From an uncultured Bacteroidales bacterium (GTDB lineage: Bacteria; Bacteroidota; Bacteroidia; Bacteroidales; Paludibacteraceae), in the NCBI GenBank assembly GCA_903830915.1, contig CAIKVR010000356.1, forward strand, positions 1-64,000: a DNA stretch of 64,000 bases. The letters are read 5' to 3'. The notes beneath the pieces are model-generated. The model was not told the DNA's origin, made no database searches, and saw only the letters and a program-made list of their open reading frames with translations. The position numbers were made by a program, and so were the translations under genes. Positions 29,268-39,578 of this stretch are shown here, in pieces. The stretch's first letter is position 1. Each line of letters opens with the position of its first letter.

Positions 29268-30593
29268 TTATTGCTCAAAAGCTCCCAAATCAGGTTTCTT
29301 TCCAGTAAACTGAAAGCCAATATCAGTACCGGCATCAATAAGTTTGCTTCCTTTTTTCAGATGCATAAAAGTAATATCCGGTAAACTGCCATCAACTTTT
29401 CTTGGTGCAGACAACTGCGATTCATTAAGGCTAACAAAATCAGATTTTGAGACTTTCAGTGGAATAGAAAAGGTATTATTGGTAATCGTACATTTAGTTG
29501 TATCAATCCATTCGGTTTGATATGTTCTTGGAGCAAAAGAAAGATTATTTTTCAATACATGTCCGTAACCCTGAACATCGGCCGTAAAATCAGCTGTTCG
29601 ATTCAACATATTAAAGTCCGTACCATTTAAGTAAGCAGAATTGTTATACCAATAACTTCCTCCAGGTTGATGATTAGAATAGAATCCATTTGCACGATTT
29701 TTTACTGCCACACAAAACTGAATAAAATGCATTGGAATTGTGTCGGGGACTCTGCGATCTTTCACCAGTCCCCAACCACCGGCTTTGAAACCATTTCCAT
29801 CGCCTAAATCTTGGAACTGAGTGCTGTAGCCATTATAGAATGCCCAGCAATGATCAAAAGTCACCGTTTCATAAGCACGAATACAATCATATCCATCGTC
29901 GCTATTAAACCATGCCCGACAACCACGGAAGACGTTTCCTTTTCCGCCCGGTTGTGGATGACAGCCGAAGCCGTCTGTATTGCCACCTTTACCATTTTCC
30001 GAAACATAATCCCAATTTCGATAGGCATCACAATTAAGAATTAGATTGTTTGATCCTTTGGTAAGGAAAAAACCAATAGCCTGTCCATCGTGCATAGAAA
30101 GTTGTTCGTAGATATTGTTACTTCCCTCGTTATGAAAACATTCAGACTGAGTATGGGATTTTATAGTAACCTGCGTATGAATCACTTCCAGTCCTTTCAG
30201 ATGAATCCAAGAACCCGTAATATCAAATGCAAAAACTCTTTGGTTAATCGGTTTAATGTTTTCCAAATCAAAAACAGGATGCTCGTCAGGATATGCCCAG
30301 TAGTTTATGCGCTTTCCTGGAGCACCGCTTTTATTCAACAGATGTACATAAACCCATATCCTGGATATATGTGCAATCTGGTTCTCTGACATTTTGTAAA
30401 TTCCACCTCTGATGTAAATTGTATCACCTGCTTCAACCATTTTTTGAGCATAGGTAATTGTAGCAAAAGGCGATTTGATTGCACCTGAATTAGCAGAATC
30501 ATTACCTGCTACAGCCACATAATATACTTTTGCCTCATTTTCAACAACAAACAAAAAACAGAAAGCAAACAGAATGAGAAAATGTTTTTGCAT
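29268..30593 (-). CDS. Pectate lyase, PL9-like right-handed beta-helix
   Basis: VAVAGNDSANSGAIKSPFATITYAQKMVEAGDTIYIRGGIYKMSE; HNEGSNNIYEQLSMHDGQAIGFFLTKGSNNLILNCDAYRNWDYVSENGKGGNTDGFGCH; no sorting tail. Confidence 0.82.
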   Translation of the reverse strand: MQKHFLILFAFCFLFVVENEAKVYYVAVAGNDSANSGAIKSPFATITYAQKMVEAGDTIYIRGGIYKMSENQIAHISRIWVYVHLLNKSGAPGKRINYWAYPDEHPVFDLENIKPINQRVFAFDITGSWIHLKGLEVIHTQVTIKSHTQSECFHNEGSNNIYEQLSMHDGQAIGFFLTKGSNNLILNCDAYRNWDYVSENGKGGNTDGFGCHPQPGGKGNVFRGCRAWFNSDDGYDCIRAYETVTFDHCWAFYNGYSTQFQDLGDGNGFKAGGWGLVKDRRVPDTIPMHFIQFCVAVKNRANGFYSNHQPGGSYWYNNSAYLNGTDFNMLNRTADFTADVQGYGHVLKNNLSFAPRTYQTEWIDTTKCTITNNTFSIPLKVSKSDFVSLNESQLSAPRKVDGSLPDITFMHLKKGSKLIDAGTDIGFQFTGKKPDLGAFEQ

Positions 30594-30677
30594 AGAGTGA
30601 TTATTTCAGGCGGTAAAAATAATGCAAATTATTTATTCCTTAGTATTTAAACCTTTTTTAATTTTGATATTGTTACT

Positions 30678-32288
30678 TCAATATTTGATGAATTTTTGAA
30701 TAATGGCAATATTGGCTTCCGGTTTCATTTTAATCAGATAGATTCCTGTTTTTATTGCCGAAAGATTCAGCTGATGGACATTTTGTCCCGAATAAGCTAA
30801 TTTTCCCTGAATATCAACAATTTCAACCGAACTCATTTGCTGATTAAAATACATGATTTGTTGAACCGGATTTGGATAAAATAGCTGATCAGTATTTCTC
30901 AATGGACTTTCAATAGTAGTCAGAAAGTTTGATTCAAATGCACCTAAATCTGGGGCAGCTCCATAAAATGCAAACCCGAGATTCATACCTTTATCAATCA
31001 AATCACTGCCTTGTTTGAGTTTTAGAAAATTTACATTCGGCAAACTACCATCCGCCTGACGTGCAGCAATTAAGAGCGATTCATCTGTACTAAGAAAATC
31101 AATTGCACTAACCGTAACACCCGAACCTGTTGAAAATGAATTAAAGGTATTGATACAGGTGCCCAGGTTGGCTGTTTCTGTCTGAGTTGAGTATCTGAAT
31201 GAAATATTGTTGTGAAGGATATGATTAATGCCCGGGCAATCCAATGTTGTATCGTTTCCGGTAATAGAACTTTTCGTGATTTGCTGGCTCAGCATGTTGT
31301 AATTTGTGCCGTTGCGATAGGCCGTATTGTTGAGAAACGAACTTCCGGTTACCACATGATGATTGGAATAAAAACCACTGGCTTTATTACGATAAGCCAT
31401 ACAAAAACGGACTGTATGAGCGGGAATCGGACTTGGTAAGCCCGAAACAACCGGAGCTTGTCCGTAACCACCTGCTTTAAACCCATTGCCATCTCCTTTG
31501 CTTGCAAATGACGAATTATAGCCATTATAAAACGCCCAACAATTTTCGAATATTATTGATTCATAAGCATTTATACAATCATAACCATCATCACTATTAA
31601 ACCATGCCCGACATCCTGTGATTTTATTTCCCGTTCCACCTTTAGCAGGATGAAAGCCAAAACCATCTGTATTTCCACCAATGCCCGATTCAGAAACACT
31701 ATCCCAATTCCTGTAAGCATCACAATTCATTACCAGATTATTGGAACCCTTAGTCAAATAAAAGCCAATAGCCATACCATCGTGCATCGAAAGTTGTTCG
31801 TATATATTACTGCTCCCTTCATTGTGAAAGCATTCTGATTGAGTATGTGCAGTGATAGTAACCTGCGTTCCAATCACTTCCAGCCCTTTAAAATGAAGAT
31901 ATGATCCTTTAACGTAAAATACATAAACCCGATAATTAGCCGGTTTTACATTCGATAAATCAAAAACTGGTTTTTCATTCTGATAAGCCCAATAACAAAT
32001 TCGTTTTGAGGTTGATGTACCACTTTTATCTAAATTGAGAACATAAGCGTAAATACCTGATTTCAATGCAATTTGAGCTTCAGTCATTTTGTAAGTACCT
32101 CCCCGCACAAAAACCGTATCACCAGCAACGACAGTTAACTGAGCCTTAACAATTGATCGATAAGGAGCAGTTATCAAACCTGTACCTGTTGTATCATTAC
32201 CATTGGTAGCAACATAGTAGTTTTTTGCCTGACTCTGAAATAATGAAAACAAGCAAAATATAAAAAAGACATAAATATTATTTTTCAT
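30678..32288 (-). CDS. Pectate lyase, PL9-like, with T9SS sorting domain
   Basis: Paralog of the adjacent PL9-like gene plus FYPNPVQQIMYFNQQ...LSAIKTGIYLIKMKPEANIAIIQKFIKY. Signal peptide starts at MKNNIYVFF (32288); the track start at 32330 overlaps the upstream gene. Confidence 0.84.
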   Translation of the reverse strand: MKNNIYVFFIFCLFSLFQSQAKNYYVATNGNDTTGTGLITAPYRSIVKAQLTVVAGDTVFVRGGTYKMTEAQIALKSGIYAYVLNLDKSGTSTSKRICYWAYQNEKPVFDLSNVKPANYRVYVFYVKGSYLHFKGLEVIGTQVTITAHTQSECFHNEGSSNIYEQLSMHDGMAIGFYLTKGSNNLVMNCDAYRNWDSVSESGIGGNTDGFGFHPAKGGTGNKITGCRAWFNSDDGYDCINAYESIIFENCWAFYNGYNSSFASKGDGNGFKAGGYGQAPVVSGLPSPIPAHTVRFCMAYRNKASGFYSNHHVVTGSSFLNNTAYRNGTNYNMLSQQITKSSITGNDTTLDCPGINHILHNNISFRYSTQTETANLGTCINTFNSFSTGSGVTVSAIDFLSTDESLLIAARQADGSLPNVNFLKLKQGSDLIDKGMNLGFAFYGAAPDLGAFESNFLTTIESPLRNTDQLFYPNPVQQIMYFNQQMSSVEIVDIQGKLAYSGQNVHQLNLSAIKTGIYLIKMKPEANIAIIQKFIKY

Positions 32289-32311
32289 AGCACTAAGTAT
32301 AACACCCTGAA

Positions 32312-33664
32312 TTACTTTCTGTTCAGCCATTTTTCAGGTACGGGAATTATACAGATATTCATCGAACGGTTATTGGCCGAAAGCATGGCAGACTGAATTT
32401 CAATCTTAGTTCCATCGGGACTAAAAGTCGGGTGCGGATGGTCTGCAGCTGTGGCTTTGTGTCCTGCAGAAAGCAACATCATTTCGTGCGTCCGGCGGTC
32501 TATCAGATAAATATTTCGGGCAAAATCATCTCCCACCAGAAAATGCTTATCGGCGGAGCCGTTTACGTGCCAGAAACCGCTGCCTGAAGGTGTTTGCCCA
32601 GCAATCATCATTTCGCGGGTATTAATGTTCACCACAGCCAGTCCGGTTGGTTTTTCACGCGTGCCGCAATCGCCCCAGGTTGGATTCTGTCCCGGATTCG
32701 GACCATTCACATCAATTTCTTTTAGACCGGTAGTGTCAGTCTCTGTTTTAATTTTCCGATGCCCCATAATGGCAATGGCCACTTCGTCTGGACTAATAAC
32801 GGCTTCGTGCGTAACCCACTCAAAATCTTCCTCGGGATACAACGGACGCAAACCCGAACCATCGGAATTCACAATCCATGTTCGTTGAGGCGATTTTCCG
32901 CCCGTTTCCCAACAGAAAATAATTTGTCCAGGCACCCATGGATTAGTCTGAATATGACCAATCTGGAATGGCACCGAGATTACATATTTTATTTCTCCTG
33001 TTTTCACGTTCATTCCGGCAATTCCGGCAGGTCCTGCTCCCATTTTGCGTGGCCCGTAGCTCGATTCAATTTTTACATCGGCGCTCAGATGTTTGGCAGC
33101 TTCATCCTTTCCCACACGAAACCAAACCCATTCCTCATTTGCGTCCAGCGCCATATCGCCACCTGCCCGAAGTTCGGGCTGAGTGATTCCGCAAACACGC
33201 TGATAGGCAGATTCCGGTTTCAGTGTTCCTGCTTTACTGTCTTTGAAAAGCTTTTCCAAATCAACTTCAATAATAGCCAGTGAGGTTTTAATCGTATCGG
33301 TATTCATGTGGCGCATGAAGTAGAGTTTCATCGATTTCCGTGCCACATTCAGCATGCCGGAATAACCGCCATCGCTCACCTGAACCATCTCACCTGACTT
33401 CTCGTTTACAGCCATGGCTTCACCCTTTACTCTTCCTGACCTGAAAATAATCCATTTACCATCGGAAGTCCATTGGTTATGCGTTTGGTAAATCTTAGAA
33501 TCCCCAGCCGGTGTGCTTGTCAGGAAAATAAGTTTATTTCCTGTAACCGGGTCTTTTATTTCTTTTCGTTCGGAAGGAAAGCGCGTGCCAATCTGAGCAT
33601 TAACGACAGGAAATGTACCAAACAAACATGAGATTAGAATGGTAATCGTAAGTATTTTCTTCAT
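32312..33664 (-). CDS. Oligogalacturonate lyase-like (PL22-type beta-propeller)
   Basis: KDPVTGNKLIFLTSTPAGDSKIYQTHNQWTSDGKWIIFRSGR; GSGFWHVNGSADKHFLVGDDFARNIYLIDRRTHEMMLLSAGHKA...HPHPTFSPDGTKIEIQSAM. Confidence 0.75.
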   Translation of the reverse strand: MKKILTITILISCLFGTFPVVNAQIGTRFPSERKEIKDPVTGNKLIFLTSTPAGDSKIYQTHNQWTSDGKWIIFRSGRVKGEAMAVNEKSGEMVQVSDGGYSGMLNVARKSMKLYFMRHMNTDTIKTSLAIIEVDLEKLFKDSKAGTLKPESAYQRVCGITQPELRAGGDMALDANEEWVWFRVGKDEAAKHLSADVKIESSYGPRKMGAGPAGIAGMNVKTGEIKYVISVPFQIGHIQTNPWVPGQIIFCWETGGKSPQRTWIVNSDGSGLRPLYPEEDFEWVTHEAVISPDEVAIAIMGHRKIKTETDTTGLKEIDVNGPNPGQNPTWGDCGTREKPTGLAVVNINTREMMIAGQTPSGSGFWHVNGSADKHFLVGDDFARNIYLIDRRTHEMMLLSAGHKATAADHPHPTFSPDGTKIEIQSAMLSANNRSMNICIIPVPEKWLNRK

Positions 33665-33680
33665 TTTTTCAAAATCAATA

Positions 33681-35051
33681 TTATTTAGTTTTCGTAAAAT
33701 TGATTACATTTTCATGTATCTGCATCTTATCCCGAATGGTATCAGCCGCCACATTTTTCATAAAAATATTTTCAACCGGCATTTCTTTTTGTCCCAGAAT
33801 TCTGGATTCGAATTTCACATTGGTTGCTTTTATGTTTTCCAGATAAATGTTTTTAATCGGTGTCAGTTTGCGCACATAAGTCGGCACAAGGTTCTTCCAT
33901 TGATAAAGCACATCAGTTTCGATACCCAAAATACCCAAATCCATTTTTCCGGCTTTGATGTTTTTGATGTAAATGTTGTTCACATAACCACCCATGCGTT
34001 CATTGGTTTTGATAAATACAACATGGAACATCTTAGCACCGTCATTCACCACACAATCATGTACATACACATTTTCGATACCGCCCGACAGCTCACTTCC
34101 GATAGCAATGAGTTGATGTCCATTTTTCACGGTACAATTCTGAATCACTAGGTTTTTGGTGGGAACCTGAATGCGCCAACCTTCCTGGTTACGACCGGAT
34201 TTAATGGCAATGGCATCGTCGCCCTGATCAAACTGACAGTCTTCCACCAGGATATTCTGACTCATTTCGGGGTCAAAACCATCGTTGTTATGACCGTGAG
34301 CATACACGTTCAACTTTCGAAGCAAAATGTTTTTCGACAGGTACATGTGAATGGTCCAAAACGGACTGTTGATGATAGAGAAACCTTCGAGGCGGATATT
34401 CTCACAGCGGTTGAACTGAATAAGGTGCGGACGCAAATGAGCAGTGTCGTTTACCATCAGGCGCTCTTCGGTAGGCACGTTCTGATACGACATATTATAC
34501 AGACGCTTCAGACTTTCCATGTGTGGACGCGGCCTTGCACCCCAAACTTTCCACAAATTCATTTTGGCTTTAATGGTACCTTCGCCTGTAATGGCAATAT
34601 TCTTACATTTCCAGGCATAAATGAGCGGCGAATAATTCATACATTCCATGCCTTCCCAGCTGGTATTTACCGCAGGCAAATAATCTTTTGGATCATCGTC
34701 GAAAAGTAAAACAGCTCCCTTATTCAAGTGCAGATTGACATTGCTTTTAAGATGTACCTGACCGGTAAGCCATTCTCCTGCAGTAATTTCCACAATTCCA
34801 CCACCAGCTTCACTGGCAGCTGAAATGGCTTTGGCAATTGCCAGCGAATTCTTCTGTTTATCACCCAGTACAGCACCGAAATCAACAATGGAAAAGGTTT
34901 TGCACGTCCCAAAATCAGGAACAGTGATTTCCGGGATCGAAAAGGGAGCCTGAACCTGAATTTTAGTTAATGGAACTCCATTTTCATTTTTCTTATAAGA
35001 GCTGAGAAGCAATGTCAGTAATAATAAGCAGGGGATAGCAATCGTTTTCAT
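33681..35051 (-). CDS. GH28 polygalacturonase-like (copy 1)
   Basis: FSIVDFGAVLGDKQKNSLAIAKAISAASEAGGGIVEITAGEWLTGQVHLKSNVNLHLNKGAVLLFDDDPKDYLP; NNDGFDPEMSQNILVEDCQFDQGDDAIAIKSGRNQEG. Confidence 0.92.
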   Translation of the reverse strand: MKTIAIPCLLLLTLLLSSYKKNENGVPLTKIQVQAPFSIPEITVPDFGTCKTFSIVDFGAVLGDKQKNSLAIAKAISAASEAGGGIVEITAGEWLTGQVHLKSNVNLHLNKGAVLLFDDDPKDYLPAVNTSWEGMECMNYSPLIYAWKCKNIAITGEGTIKAKMNLWKVWGARPRPHMESLKRLYNMSYQNVPTEERLMVNDTAHLRPHLIQFNRCENIRLEGFSIINSPFWTIHMYLSKNILLRKLNVYAHGHNNDGFDPEMSQNILVEDCQFDQGDDAIAIKSGRNQEGWRIQVPTKNLVIQNCTVKNGHQLIAIGSELSGGIENVYVHDCVVNDGAKMFHVVFIKTNERMGGYVNNIYIKNIKAGKMDLGILGIETDVLYQWKNLVPTYVRKLTPIKNIYLENIKATNVKFESRILGQKEMPVENIFMKNVAADTIRDKMQIHENVINFTKTK

Positions 35052-35090
35052 ATTTTAAATTTATCAATGTAATACCTGAATAGATTTATA

Positions 35091-36515
35091 CTAGCAAACT
35101 TTTACAACCGGAATACCAATCAGCGATGCTAGCTTATCTATTTTCGAACCAACATGCCCTATACCAATAGCACAATGATGCGATGGTCCGGCTTTACTCC
35201 ATTTATCCATAAAATGTTTGGCGGAAATTGGGAAGCGATAGCGACTATTCGTGTTCCCGATTTGCAAAGTTGGACCTTCAACCGATTCACCCTCGGCAAC
35301 CAGAAGGAAAATACCATCACGACCTTCGCACACCGATAGAATCGTAACCGGTCCTTGTTTTACTGACATTTGAATAGAAAGACCTTTTCCCGGTTTGCCA
35401 TGGTAGATTGGCAGCGGAACCAGATTCACGTTACCTTCGGCAATGGCAAAATGCGCAGGGCCATCGTGTCCGAGCATTACGATATCGTCATTAAAATCCA
35501 TAGCGTAGAATTCAGAAAATGAGCCACCGGCACCAAGCTCAGCCAAAATTTTCATTGCCTGAACATTTTTGACTTCACACTCGCCGGCAATTGGAATATT
35601 TTTACCTGTCAATAATGTATTTCCGGCAATTACCGAAGTCACAATATTTTCATACGGATTACCATTTGAACCTTCGTAATAATAGGCCATTGAACCCAAA
35701 TTATGCGCAGCAATGATCTTGTCCAAGGCGACAGAAGTGCGCGCTGCACGTTCTAATTCGTAGACTTCACATTCGTCACTTACTACAAATGTAGTTTCAA
35801 ATTCTTTCAGTTTAGTGGCGCATTCTTCATCGGTAACAGCATCGCGAAGCTCTTTTAGTTCACACATTTCCAATAATTCGACATGCGTTCCAAATACAGC
35901 AGACTGCAAAGTAACATCCGTGTAAACATCGAGCATACCACCGTAGTAATGCCCTAAAATCCCCATACGGTTGTGACGCATCGCAAAAGTCACACGGGCA
36001 GCATCTACCCAATCTTCAATTTCTTTCCAGGCTTCGGCTTCGTGCAAATATCCTGTTACAATATCATATTGAATACGAGCACGATTGAAAACACCGGCTA
36101 TTTCAGGCACTGAACATGCCTGACAGTGTGCCAACCATTCACCGGTCATTTTGCCACGATCGCCCATGCTGTTTATTTTGGCATAATCAATGGCGGCAAC
36201 TGGTTGTAGATTAAGCAAAATTACCGGCACTTTCAGCTGTTGTGCGACAGGCAAAACCGTTGAAGATAATGCATAAGTTGAAATAAACAAAAACACTACA
36301 TCTACTTGTTCGCTACGAAGAAATGAAGCTGCAGTTTGTGCTTTTTCGGGATTATCAACCATTCCCGCATCTGCTACTGCAACGCCAAACGATTCTATAC
36401 GTGTTTTAATTTCATTTTGATAACCTTCCAGACGAGGAAGTAAATCGGCAAACTGAGGCCAATAAGTATCAAGTCCAATGCCGAAAAGTCCGACTTTTAA
36501 TGTTGAGTTTTCCAT
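35091..36515 (-). CDS. L-arabinose/L-fucose isomerase-family protein, cytosolic, substrate unknown
   Basis: MENSTLKVGLFGIGLDTYWPQFADLLPRLEGYQNEI; NRMGILGHYYGGMLDVYTDVT; GECEVKNVQAMKILAELGAGGSFSEFYAMDFNDDIVMLGHDGPAHFAIAEG; no signal peptide. Confidence 0.78.
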   Translation of the reverse strand: MENSTLKVGLFGIGLDTYWPQFADLLPRLEGYQNEIKTRIESFGVAVADAGMVDNPEKAQTAASFLRSEQVDVVFLFISTYALSSTVLPVAQQLKVPVILLNLQPVAAIDYAKINSMGDRGKMTGEWLAHCQACSVPEIAGVFNRARIQYDIVTGYLHEAEAWKEIEDWVDAARVTFAMRHNRMGILGHYYGGMLDVYTDVTLQSAVFGTHVELLEMCELKELRDAVTDEECATKLKEFETTFVVSDECEVYELERAARTSVALDKIIAAHNLGSMAYYYEGSNGNPYENIVTSVIAGNTLLTGKNIPIAGECEVKNVQAMKILAELGAGGSFSEFYAMDFNDDIVMLGHDGPAHFAIAEGNVNLVPLPIYHGKPGKGLSIQMSVKQGPVTILSVCEGRDGIFLLVAEGESVEGPTLQIGNTNSRYRFPISAKHFMDKWSKAGPSHHCAIGIGHVGSKIDKLASLIGIPVVKVC

Positions 36516-36546
36516 GTGATAGGTATGAAGTTTTAGTATTGTTATT

Positions 36547-39500
36547 TCATTTTGATATTTCTAAATTTACAGGTCCGATTAATCCTGATTTTTGTAACGG
36601 AGAATCTTTTTCAAAAAAGTTCCATGTTGTAAAAGTCAATCGTTCTTTGACTGGTCTTTGTTCGCCTGTCCATATCCAATCGGGAATTTCAAGTAGTCGA
36701 TAGCCCTGAACTTGTTTGCCTGAATAGATCATCTTTTTGTCCCACTTACAATCTCTTGGAAATTGTTCGTCACCAATAAGCCTGTTTGCCCAGGTATTTG
36801 TTACTCTAACTTCTATTTTGTTCTCACCATGCTTCACAAATGCTGTTATATTAGCCTTAAAAGGCGGTTTCCAGTAAATACCGGCATTTTGATTGTTGAC
36901 GAAAATCTCCGCAATATTTTTCACTTCACCAAGGTTCAGCCAGATCCGATTTCCTGCCAATAGCTTTTTATCAATTTTGATGGGTGTTTGATATTTCGCA
37001 GTACCCGAATAAAACCGAATCCCATTATTTATATTTTCAGACCATGAACCTATCTTCAACATGGCACTGTCTGGTGCTCCCCAGTTCTTCGCAAAATGGA
37101 CATTCCACGTTTTATCTATCGAAATGGTTTGATTTACAGAGCTCTGTTTGTATTCAGTCAATCCTTCCTGTTTTGATGATTTTGGCACAAAAACCACAAA
37201 AACGGACTCGTAGGGAGAAAGTGTCAGGTCAATAGAAATACGGCCATTAATTTGTTTCCAGTTTTGATAGCTCATTGTTTTTCCTGTTTCAGGAAACCAA
37301 AGTACCGGAATCTTGTCAGCAATTCTGAAAAGCAGTTCAGTCTTCATTTCAGTAGACACTGAACTTGCAACAAAATAAATATCACTATCACCTGCTTCAC
37401 GATGTATCCAGCTTATTGCATCATTTCCTTCACGCAGGCCACATGCTGTTTCTTCTTTTCCACCCCAAACCATAGCCGTCCCGGAAGCTTTCAAAACTTC
37501 GACATCCGGCAATAACTGCATGCCCTTTAAATAATTCAGAAATGCCTCGCTCCAATGATTTGTTTGAGCAGGTTTATTGTAGAATGCTTTTCCTGCAGGC
37601 CGATCTTTCAAAAGCCATTCGGTCTCGGGGTCATTGGTTGCAGAGTAAGTTTTCATCCAAACCATTCGTCCCTTACCCACTGTATTTTCTGTATTTGTGC
37701 TGTCAATACCTCCCCAAAGTCTGGAAACCAGAGTTTTTACCTCCTCATTGGATTGTGGATAATTTGTAAGTCCTGTGGATTGCATTGGTTTATCCTGACA
37801 AATAACAGTTCCACCTTTTTCTACCAGGTCAAGTAGTTTCTTTGCAATTTGAGAGCTTATCTTTCCATTTGTTTTCGGCAGCAACAAAACACGATATCTT
37901 GCACCCGATGATATTGTGAAATATCCATTTTGCCAGCTCATATCATTCAGAAGGATTTCTTCGGTAATGTGGTCATAATTATAGAGTTGGTGCAGTCCTT
38001 CAGGCGTTGACTCTTTCCAGTTTACCGTAGGCATTAAAACGGCCACATCGGCAACATTTTTTCCCTGACGAAGCAAGTACTGACAGCGTGAGATGTAATC
38101 GGTAAAAGCTTTCCCTTGTTCCCACCATGTTTGTCCCGGACAAAACATAGTACCCCAAAAATGCATGGGCATGCCCGGCTTAACATCCTGTCCCCATGGC
38201 TGAAGAGCCGTTCCATGTAGTACAAACATATTTATCCCGTTACAAAAAGCGAGATCGCCAATTCGTTTCAGTCCATACGGATCCATTGTCCAGTTTCCAT
38301 CGCACCAACGTCCCGTAAACATTTCAGCACCAATGGTCTTGCGTCCGTAGGTGTGTCCTGCACTTCCGGCCCATCGTGCCGAGTTCATACAATCGCCGCT
38401 TGCCCACACCTCACCCATAGGCATGTCGGTTCTTCCCCCACATCTTACCGGGTCAAAAGGACCATAATATGGTTCAGTCATAAAGATCATTCCTTTTTCA
38501 TGACATTTTTGAGTGATATGCGAAAAGAAATTGTCGGCAAACAAATCAGCCTGTGTTAGATAAACATCGCTTTTAAAACGGGCTGTCATATCTTTATTTT
38601 CGACAATCTGATTCGTTTTGTAGGTTATCAACCATGGAATTGGATCATAGCCCCGCCGTTTAATAAATTCTTCTCTGAATTTGGGTGACCATTCGGGATT
38701 GCCTACTTCCCAACTGTCAGCTTCCATTCCACGAATGGTGTTTCCGGCTAATTCCGGTGAGTTTTTCAAAAAGCGACCCACCATTCCTTCGAAAATAGAA
38801 TCCACAGCAGCTTTATCAAGCTTATCACATTCAAATCCTTTACCGCCATCCGGTGCCGGACGATTATAAGCCAAAGCATTCCGCATGGCATACCTCCGAA
38901 TTACCCAATTTCCTTTTGGTATAATCCACATAATTCTACCATTTTCTACTTGTTTTGTAAGTTCAATTATGTCAGATGAATTAATAATTGGCTTGTCTGG
39001 AAAAGCTACAACGGCAATTTCATTAGTAAAATTCTCCAAACCGGGTAAATCAAGTGTATATTGATTGAGAATCTTAGTTGTATCCGGTGTTTGGCGGAGT
39101 ATGATTTCGGTTCTTTTTGAATTCCCTGTAATTTTGATTTCTGAAAAGACTACCCGTTGAACTGCCTGAGCCGGTTTAATCCAAGGACCTCCACTATGAC
39201 ACCAACCCGGTCCACATTGAGATGTAACCGTTAATCCTAATCGATGTGACTCTTCTGCAGCAAATTTCCATGCATCGAAGAAATCAGGACTCATGCATTT
39301 AATAGGATTAGGCATGTGGTGATCCTGCCCCATTTTCATAGTGTTGTCGTGTCCACCAACAAGCATAATAAGCGTACCGGAAACACCGAACTTTTTGAAT
39401 TGCTCCAGATCGGATGTGATTCCTTTTTTGGTCACCATATCATTCATCCAGTCCCAAAATATCCATGGTCTGAATTCAGAAGAAGGATTCTGAAAATCCA

Positions 39501-39573
39501 CATTATTGAATTTCTGAGCAAAACAAAAATGGGATAACACCAAAAGTAAGATTAACGAGGCTGATTTTTTCAT
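36547..39573 (-). CDS. GH106-like alpha-L-rhamnosidase
   Basis: FQNPSSEFRPWIFWDWMNDMVTKKGITSDLEQFKKFGVSGTLIMLVGG; GWCHSGGPWIKPAQAVQRVVFSE; ADSWEVGNPEWSPKFREEFIKRRGYDPIPWL; C-terminal galactose-binding-like GEVKNIAEIFVNNQNAGIYWKPPF. Confidence 0.85.
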   Translation of the reverse strand: MKKSASLILLLVLSHFCFAQKFNNVDFQNPSSEFRPWIFWDWMNDMVTKKGITSDLEQFKKFGVSGTLIMLVGGHDNTMKMGQDHHMPNPIKCMSPDFFDAWKFAAEESHRLGLTVTSQCGPGWCHSGGPWIKPAQAVQRVVFSEIKITGNSKRTEIILRQTPDTTKILNQYTLDLPGLENFTNEIAVVAFPDKPIINSSDIIELTKQVENGRIMWIIPKGNWVIRRYAMRNALAYNRPAPDGGKGFECDKLDKAAVDSIFEGMVGRFLKNSPELAGNTIRGMEADSWEVGNPEWSPKFREEFIKRRGYDPIPWLITYKTNQIVENKDMTARFKSDVYLTQADLFADNFFSHITQKCHEKGMIFMTEPYYGPFDPVRCGGRTDMPMGEVWASGDCMNSARWAGSAGHTYGRKTIGAEMFTGRWCDGNWTMDPYGLKRIGDLAFCNGINMFVLHGTALQPWGQDVKPGMPMHFWGTMFCPGQTWWEQGKAFTDYISRCQYLLRQGKNVADVAVLMPTVNWKESTPEGLHQLYNYDHITEEILLNDMSWQNGYFTISSGARYRVLLLPKTNGKISSQIAKKLLDLVEKGGTVICQDKPMQSTGLTNYPQSNEEVKTLVSRLWGGIDSTNTENTVGKGRMVWMKTYSATNDPETEWLLKDRPAGKAFYNKPAQTNHWSEAFLNYLKGMQLLPDVEVLKASGTAMVWGGKEETACGLREGNDAISWIHREAGDSDIYFVASSVSTEMKTELLFRIADKIPVLWFPETGKTMSYQNWKQINGRISIDLTLSPYESVFVVFVPKSSKQEGLTEYKQSSVNQTISIDKTWNVHFAKNWGAPDSAMLKIGSWSENINNGIRFYSGTAKYQTPIKIDKKLLAGNRIWLNLGEVKNIAEIFVNNQNAGIYWKPPFKANITAFVKHGENKIEVRVTNTWANRLIGDEQFPRDCKWDKKMIYSGKQVQGYRLLEIPDWIWTGEQRPVKERLTFTTWNFFEKDSPLQKSGLIGPVNLEISK

Positions 39574-39578
39574 TATTA

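Noticed and set aside
32759-33283. 174-aa plus-strand ORF antisense to the PL22-like gene
   Set aside because: Mirror ORF; no family motifs. The same reasoning applies to the many other short antisense ORFs in the track.
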